A stretch of DNA of 36,240 nucleotides from contig NZ_JAELTT010000045.1 of the NCBI RefSeq assembly GCF_016428975.1, positions 1-36,240 on the forward strand, in the 5' to 3' direction. The number at the start of each line of letters is the position of its first letter. The first letter of the stretch is position 1. The notes beneath the pieces are model-generated. The model did not search any database. It saw nothing but the letters and a program-made list of their open reading frames with translations, and was not told the DNA's origin. This stretch comes from Dyella sp. ASV21 (GTDB taxonomy: Bacteria > Pseudomonadota > Gammaproteobacteria > Xanthomonadales > Rhodanobacteraceae). This document shows, piece by piece, positions 32,109-36,240 of the stretch. The translations under genes were made by a program, and so were the position numbers.

Positions 32109-32327
32109 TCACCCGACGAAGCCGGATTCGATGGAGTGAAGGTAACCGATCACAGCGTCGGCGCGGCCTCCGGCAATCAGCTGCAGCGGTGTCTTGCCGT
32201 CAAACGTGGCGAGTGGCTGGCTCAGCCACTCGACCGCCCTGTCTCGATCACCGGAGATCGACTCGGCAATTGATATGACCTGATCGGGATCCGGGGTGGA
32301 CCTTTGAGACGTCATGCTGAGTTGCAC
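32109..32327 (-). CDS. Small protein with Xre/MbcA/ParS-type antitoxin C-terminal domain
   Basis: The 68-72-residue protein consists almost entirely of the toxin-binding domain found at the C-terminus of Xre/MbcA/ParS antitoxins (DUF2384): AVEWLSQPLATFDGKTPLQLIAGGRADAVIGYL. The N-terminal HTH present in full antitoxins is missing. The first codon may be the GTG at 32327 or the ATG at 32315; neither has a strong ribosome site. It overlaps the end of the TPR immunity-like gene (stop at 32312), so it is probably translated together with it. No RES-type toxin is next to it. It may be a stand-alone antitoxin, a decayed TA module or part of the RHS immunity region. Confidence 0.7.
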   Translation of the reverse strand: MQLSMTSQRSTPDPDQVISIAESISGDRDRAVEWLSQPLATFDGKTPLQLIAGGRADAVIGYLHSIESGFVG

Positions 32328-32797
32328 AGAGAGAGCAACTGCTTTTTCGTAAAGATCTCTTTTTCCCAGAAAGAAAAATCCTCATCTTTTACCTGGGAAA
32401 GATCGAGTAGAGCGGCACCTTTATTGCCTAGCTTCAAGTAGGCGTGTGCGCGAAGAAAATAGAGCGTCTCCAAGTAGTAGTCGTCCCCGGACTCCTCACA
32501 CAAGGCAATTCCTCGGGTGTAGTCGCCAATGGCGTCGTTATGCCTCGCCAAAATCGACCTGTATCGACCGCGATTGAAATACATGACAGGCTCATTGGAC
32601 GAAATTTCGATCGCTTGAGTTAGGTCGGCTATCGCATCCTGGTAGTTACCGATCCTTGCATGAACATACGATAGGAGAGACCAGGTCGCCGCCTCGCCGG
32701 GGTGCGTCTCTGTCAGCTCCACCGCCTCCCGTACTGCCATCGGATCATCGGCGCGTGCTTTTTCCTTGATCTTTTCAATTGCTTTTTCTAGCTGCAT
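32312..32797 (-). CDS. TPR protein, putative immunity to RHS tip 3
   Basis: The 161-residue cytoplasmic protein has at least three tetratricopeptide repeats (about residues 20-140), such as WSLLSYVHARIGNYQDAIADLTQAIEI and MYFNRGRYRSILARHNDAIGDYTRGI. TPR folds bind other proteins. It begins 20 bp after the stop of the displaced RHS cassette 3, on the same strand, in the place where immunity genes lie in RHS loci; that position is my reason for the immunity call. I chose the ATG at 32797, with AAGGTG 5-6 nt upstream; the longer frame overlaps the RHS tip. Its gene has lower GC than the core. No signal peptide suggests the toxin acts in the cytoplasm. Confidence 0.75.
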   Translation of the reverse strand: MQLEKAIEKIKEKARADDPMAVREAVELTETHPGEAATWSLLSYVHARIGNYQDAIADLTQAIEISSNEPVMYFNRGRYRSILARHNDAIGDYTRGIALCEESGDDYYLETLYFLRAHAYLKLGNKGAALLDLSQVKDEDFSFWEKEIFTKKQLLSLCNSA

Positions 32798-32817
32798 GAC
32801 AGCACCTTTTTGCAGAT

Positions 32818-33519
32818 TTAATTCACGCGATTTCCGCCGCACCGCTGGCTCACCAAGCCCTTTGCGCACTGCATAATATTTCGATATCCGCCCGTCACGC
32901 CTCTAGGCGTGTCTGGTTGGGAGATGAGTTTTTCGCACATATTGATGGCGTCTTCCCCCTCTTTGTCACAGTCGCTGTTATTGCCTGAGCACCTTTGCAT
33001 GAGCTGCGGCGTAGCCGGTTCATCAGCGCAGGAATCAGCTGTGGAGCGTGGAATGACGCACCCCGCGATAACGCATGTCGCAGCCGTCAATGGGTTGGAA
33101 CCGCAGTAAGCAGCTACTCCGGTCAGGACATTCGTAGGGCTGGGAATGCGTACGCGCGGCCCGGCAACTGGGTCGGTGATGGGCATAGGACGCACTCCAG
33201 GACTCATCGGCCCGGTCGGAGCAGTTCCTGGAATCGCAAATGCCCCTTGCTGCCCGTTGGTGGCCTGCTGACCATCAGGATCGAAGTACAGCAGCGGATT
33301 GTTCAAGCCGTAGACGTAAAGCCCAAGGCCGCCACTGATGCCCGAAGGATCAGGCTGCGGGAAGCGTCCTGTCGCTGCCTCGAAGGAGCGGGCGCCATTG
33401 TCAGCAAGGCCGCTTTCCACATCGTAGTACTGGCCGGGTAACCACACCCTTGACTCACCCGTGCGCCGACGGCAATGGCTTCCCTTGCTGCGACGCGGTT
33501 TGGCGAGCGCAGCGAGCAT
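32818..33519 (-). CDS. Displaced RHS C-terminal cassette 3 (core fragment plus Cys-rich tip)
   Basis: Residues about 28-83 are the end of an RHS-associated core (LPGQYYDVESGLADNGARS, ATGRFPQPDPSG, YVYGLNNPLLYFDPDG). The 150-residue tip that follows is unrelated to the tips of the other cassettes. It has nine cysteines, most in its second half, and ends with CAKGLVSQRCGGNRVN. I cannot assign a toxin activity. The first 27 residues are not RHS-like and there is no convincing ribosome site, so the cassette is probably silent unless it recombines onto the full RHS gene through the shared core. The TPR gene 20 bp downstream is its likely immunity partner. Confidence 0.8.
   Translation of the reverse strand: MLAALAKPRRSKGSHCRRRTGESRVWLPGQYYDVESGLADNGARSFEAATGRFPQPDPSGISGGLGLYVYGLNNPLLYFDPDGQQATNGQQGAFAIPGTAPTGPMSPGVRPMPITDPVAGPRVRIPSPTNVLTGVAAYCGSNPLTAATCVIAGCVIPRSTADSCADEPATPQLMQRCSGNNSDCDKEGEDAINMCEKLISQPDTPRGVTGGYRNIMQCAKGLVSQRCGGNRVN
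33271..33438 (-). repeat. RHS core direct repeat, copy in cassette 3
   Basis: About 168 bp coding for the conserved RHS core are highly similar in DNA to 34611-34790, with long identical runs such as the one at 33390-33410. Such shared cores let tips be swapped by recombination. Confidence 0.85.
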
Positions 33520-33580
33520 GAGGCGACGGTGTGTGCCGGCTAAAAATTCCTTGAGACGGTTTCGCGGGCACCCGTGCTTG

Positions 33581-34120
33581 TTAGCGTGGCATCGCCGAGT
33601 TCAACCGAAGCTTGTGACACGCAACCAGCAGTCGCCCGAGAAGCACGTCAACCACTATATGTAACGCTAGCGTAGCCTCGTAGGTGTTGGAGCTCTCAAT
33701 CGCATGGGTGACCCGTACAAGATCTACGCCGACTTGGTGGAACCAAGACCGATAGCTGTCGAGAGTGGCATCGTGACGCGGTTCTTGGGTATCCAGCAGT
33801 CCGAGGCAAAAGGCCGGGAGTGCGTGAAGCATCTCCCCTGGCGAGGTTTCGAATGACCAGGAAAAGTGCAGAAGCCAGCGGCTTAGTCCGCCTTGGGCGG
33901 CCGAGTCAAGCTCCTGAAGCAACGATGCATCTAACTCCAGATCTTCCGTGAAGTCCGCAAAGTCAGAGGCATTAGCCAGTCGAGATCCGGACTCCAGCGA
34001 CAGACCGAGTGATTTTGCGTTGTCCAACCTTCGCAAAAACGAAAGGCGCTGGTCCTCTGGCAGTGCCTGGAATTCTTCAGAGTCCATGAAGGCCGCAGGT
34101 AGTTCGATCCTCTCACTCAT
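33581..34120 (-). CDS. Putative immunity protein to RHS tip 2 (179 aa)
   Basis: The protein is soluble, acidic in its first half and predicted helical throughout (MSERIELPAAFMDSEEFQAL, RLSFLRRLDNAKSLGL, ELDASLLQELDSAAQGGLSRW). A second half with CLGLLDTQEP and HIVVDVLLGRLLVACHKL follows. I do not recognise a named family. Its start at 34120 has GAGGAAAT about 8 nt upstream and lies only 10 bp after the stop of displaced RHS cassette 2, the standard place of a cognate immunity gene. No signal peptide is present, so it should protect the cytoplasm. Function is inferred from position only. Confidence 0.7.
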   Translation of the reverse strand: MSERIELPAAFMDSEEFQALPEDQRLSFLRRLDNAKSLGLSLESGSRLANASDFADFTEDLELDASLLQELDSAAQGGLSRWLLHFSWSFETSPGEMLHALPAFCLGLLDTQEPRHDATLDSYRSWFHQVGVDLVRVTHAIESSNTYEATLALHIVVDVLLGRLLVACHKLRLNSAMPR

Positions 34121-34130
34121 TGTTATTTCC

Positions 34131-34844
34131 TCAGAAGCCTGGTGCATTGAGATTGGCTGCTCTTTCCCACTCGTCAAGTTCAGATGGTGCAGGCTTGCAA
34201 TAGAGAAGCACCCGCCTGATCGCGTCCCGCAATCGAGATTGAAGCTGCAAAATTGAGGTCAGATGATTGGGATCTCGCCCCCTGGTGCCCCCCGTCTGGA
34301 ACTGGGGTATGCGCTTGGTCATTAACTTCCAATACGCGCTCTGTGCTTCGGCCTTCGCTTTGGCGCACCGATCGTCGTTGCCCGGACAATTATTCTCCGC
34401 AGGTGGATAAGGTTGGTCGCATGCGCTAGTCGGGCTTGAATAAAGCATTGCTCCAATACCGCCCAATACGCGCAAGCAGAGGCCTCCAATTGCGGGGCCT
34501 TCTATTGGCAGGGGCTCATTCGCCGGAGGGCCGAAATCCGGTACTCCTCCTGCAGGCGGTGCTGGGGAAGGATAAAACGGCTGCGGACCAGGTGCTGGCT
34601 GAGCCTGAAGTCCATCCGGATCGAAGTAAAGCAGCGGACTGTTCAACCCGTAGACGTACAGCCCAGGGCCACCATTGGTGCCTGACGGATCGGGCTGCGG
34701 GAAGCGCCCCGTCGCGGCCTCGAAGGAGCGGGCGCCATTGTCAGCAAGGCCGCTCTCGGCGTCGTAGTACTGGCCGGGAAGCCGTAAGTTGGTGACGCAT
34801 ACAAGGCTGCCCGTCAGCGATCCATTGCTAGGTCGCTTGGTCAA
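34131..34844 (-). CDS. Displaced RHS C-terminal cassette 2 (core fragment plus unique tip)
   Basis: Residues 19-78 repeat the RHS core (NLRLPGQYYDAESGLADNG, ATGRFPQPDPSG, YVYGLNSPLLYFDPDG). A Pro-rich spacer (AQPAPGPQPFYPSPAPP) leads to a tip of about 110 residues with a helical, Lys/Arg-rich end: CAKAKAEAQSAYWKLMTKRI, then GGTRGRDPNHLTSILQLQSR and LRDAIRRVLLYC. The toxin type is unknown to me. The only in-frame start is TTG at 34844 without a ribosome site, and the first 18 residues are not RHS-like, so this is most likely a silent cassette displaced from an RHS gene. The 179-residue gene 10 bp downstream is its likely immunity partner. Confidence 0.8.
   Translation of the reverse strand: MTKRPSNGSLTGSLVCVTNLRLPGQYYDAESGLADNGARSFEAATGRFPQPDPSGTNGGPGLYVYGLNSPLLYFDPDGLQAQPAPGPQPFYPSPAPPAGGVPDFGPPANEPLPIEGPAIGGLCLRVLGGIGAMLYSSPTSACDQPYPPAENNCPGNDDRCAKAKAEAQSAYWKLMTKRIPQFQTGGTRGRDPNHLTSILQLQSRLRDAIRRVLLYCKPAPSELDEWERAANLNAPGF
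34611..34790 (-). repeat. RHS core direct repeat, copy in cassette 2
   Basis: This 180-bp core copy is closely related to 33271-33438 and more distantly to the core of the full gene (about 35860-35935 covers the matching PGQYNDAESGL part). It marks where cassette 2 joined. Confidence 0.85.
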
Positions 34845-34876
34845 CAGTCAGAAAGCCAAAAGATGCTACGAGGCAA

Positions 34877-35242
34877 TCAGCCCTGGTCGCCACCTTGCCG
34901 GACATTCAACGTCACCGCATTGGCGGTGATTTGCACACATGGCATGCCCGAGGTAAGCGAAACCAAGACATCGAACTTCTTGGAATATTCAATTGTGGGC
35001 GAAGGTCTTGGTGAAACTGCCGGCACAGATAGCTGCTGGATCTCCGAGTAGGTCACCGGGCCGGAGCCAAATCCTGGATCTTGAAGTCCATCCTCTCCGA
35101 TGATTTCAGATCTATTCGGGGCCCATTCTTCGTAAACCGAGTCGTCACCACGGTACTTAACACCAACGACGAGCGATGCCCCTGGTGCGGAATCCGCTTC
35201 TACTAGTGCTTGGACGAACAACTGGATTGTCTTGGAATCCAT
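34877..35242 (-). CDS. Putative immunity protein to the RHS tip 1 toxin (121 aa)
   Basis: The 121-residue soluble protein has no signal peptide. The sequence starts MDSKTIQLFVQALVEADSAPG, then has a beta-rich section (ASLVVGVKYRGDDSVYEEWAP) and ends with VLVSLTSGMPCVQITANAVTLNV. I do not recognise a family. Its ATG lies 2 nt after the TAA of the RHS gene, so the two are translationally coupled; this spacing is the strongest sign that it is the cognate immunity gene. The toxin should then act on a cytoplasmic target. Confidence 0.75.
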   Translation of the reverse strand: MDSKTIQLFVQALVEADSAPGASLVVGVKYRGDDSVYEEWAPNRSEIIGEDGLQDPGFGSGPVTYSEIQQLSVPAVSPRPSPTIEYSKKFDVLVSLTSGMPCVQITANAVTLNVRQGGDQG

Positions 35243-35244
35243 GA

Positions 35245-36240
35245 TTAGGTGCCCCTCTTATACGGAAATATGCGCTCCTCGCCACGTGCATTCACAGCGT
35301 GGAAGTGTGGGCAATTGTGGTGCTCTGGGTGGCTATCGCCAAGTTGATCCGGGTGGCCGTCAGGGTGATTCATCACCTTGGCCTTTGATCCTGGGTCGTA
35401 GTAACCATAGTTCGATCCACCATTTTGTTTCACGTAGGTGTAGTTGGCCCCACCTCTGCCGCGATATTGACTCCAGGGGATTGGGACACCCTCGTCACCA
35501 ATACCCATGCCTGCCCATGCAAGCGCCTTGGTGTAGGCCTCAAACCTCGAATCAGGGCCGCACTGGTCGTCGTCATCACACTGCTTTCTTAAAGCGCTAT
35601 CAACTCCGACGGCCGTTGCAATCCCCGCACCGATGGCTGTCGCCGTACCCGCGCTGATACCGGCCCCTGTTCTTCCGCCTATCGCCTCCACACAGGCGGC
35701 TGCGCCGTAGCGCGCGCAATATGAGTCAACTGTGCTTTCTTGCAATCCGAGCGGATCGACATAGCTCAATGGGTTTCCACCCACATAGGCATACAGGCTC
35801 GGTCCCGCAGCAAGGCCCGTCGGATCAGGTTGGTCGTATCCGCCGATGGCAGATTCGTAGTATCGATTGACGTTGTAATTCAGTCCGCTCTCGGCGTCGT
35901 TATATTGGCCGGGAAAGCGCAGGTTGAAGACGTATCCCGTCACCGACGTCGGTTGCTGCTCCCCAAAGGGATTTCCCTGATACGGCCACTGCCAAATCAC
36001 GCTACTCGATTGATTCGTGATCGCTCGTGGCGTACCTAGATGATCTGCGGTGATGTAGTTGATTTCCGCCTGACTTGAAGCGCCAGCCCCGTCGGGTGGC
36101 GCGGTATAACTTCCCTGCACGCTGACGTTGGCATAGCCGGGCGACTCGCCGACAAGGGCCAGGTAGTAGATTCCCGCCAGCGGCCTAGCTACCGTAACCG
36201 ACTCACTGTTGCCGACATGCTTGGAGACGAAGTCGTAGAT
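35245..36240 (-). CDS. RHS-repeat polymorphic toxin, C-terminal part (5' end outside window)
   Basis: The minus-strand frame is open to the window edge and gives the last 331 residues. Residues 1-48 resemble a PPC-like beta domain (VTVARPLAGIYYLALVGESPGYANVSV). The RHS core follows at about 60-165: DHLGTPRAITN, RFPGQYNDAESGLNYNVNRYYES, GGYDQPDPTG and GNPLSYVDPLG. The tip of about 166 residues has a Gly/Ala-rich hydrophobic stretch (GAGISAGTATAIGAGIATAV) and a His-rich end (NHPDGHPDQLGDSHPEHHNC, PHFHAVNARGEERIF). The His/Cys cluster suggests a metal-dependent enzyme, perhaps a nuclease, but no family is certain. RHS proteins are delivered by T6SS or other routes and kill neighbours lacking the immunity protein. 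Confidence 0.88.
   Translation of the reverse strand: MYDFVSKHVGNSESVTVARPLAGIYYLALVGESPGYANVSVQGSYTAPPDGAGASSQAEINYITADHLGTPRAITNQSSSVIWQWPYQGNPFGEQQPTSVTGYVFNLRFPGQYNDAESGLNYNVNRYYESAIGGYDQPDPTGLAAGPSLYAYVGGNPLSYVDPLGLQESTVDSYCARYGAAACVEAIGGRTGAGISAGTATAIGAGIATAVGVDSALRKQCDDDDQCGPDSRFEAYTKALAWAGMGIGDEGVPIPWSQYRGRGGANYTYVKQNGGSNYGYYDPGSKAKVMNHPDGHPDQLGDSHPEHHNCPHFHAVNARGEERIFPYKRGT

Overview
The window looks like chromosomal DNA of a high-GC gammaproteobacterium, most likely a Xanthomonadales/Rhodanobacteraceae member (Dyella, Luteibacter or Rhodanobacter-like). This is inferred from the strong G/C third-position bias, the type of glnA, uppP, pbpC and alpha-2-macroglobulin proteins, and the xylanolytic gene pair. 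I could not run a database search, so the genus is an inference.

Region 1 (1-6.5 kb) is core-like. It holds the end of a beta-lactamase-fold hydrolase, a CadC-type winged-helix/TPR membrane regulator, uppP (undecaprenyl-diphosphate recycling), a large DUF6311-type membrane protein, and glnA. glnA has a near-consensus sigma-54 promoter, two NtrC-like half-sites 33 bp apart, and a strong terminator. Region 2 (6.5-10.1 kb) is a divergent hemicellulose pair: a GH39 beta-xylosidase and a GH43 enzyme with discoidin-like and FN3-like C-terminal parts. They share a perfect 18-bp LacI-type palindrome between them. Region 3 (10.1-20.3 kb) holds a FUSC-type inner-membrane protein and the yfhM-pbpC pair: a thioester-containing bacterial alpha-2-macroglobulin and penicillin-binding protein 1C.

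Region 4 (20.5-24.6 kb) is one long type V autotransporter whose passenger carries 204-bp tandem repeats, two of them 99% identical. Region 5 (24.7-29.0 kb) has a decayed reading frame, a tiny exported cysteine-rich protein next to a membrane-anchored glutaredoxin, a lipoprotein, a YegD-like Hsp70 and an RluF/RsuA-type pseudouridine synthase with an altered catalytic motif.

Region 6 (29.0-36.2 kb) is an accessory island. It starts with IS30-type transposase relics, REP-like palindromes and small exported orphan proteins. It continues on the minus strand as an RHS polymorphic-toxin locus in degraded-array form: the 3' end of a full RHS gene with a His-rich tip and its immunity gene, then two displaced RHS C-terminal cassettes, each starting with the same conserved RHS core, carrying a different tip, and followed within 10-20 bp by a different putative immunity gene. 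An HTH-less Xre/MbcA/ParS-type antitoxin domain protein and a small unknown gene lie at the end. This RHS cassette array, with three unassigned toxin tips and three unassigned immunity partners, is the most interesting system in the window.
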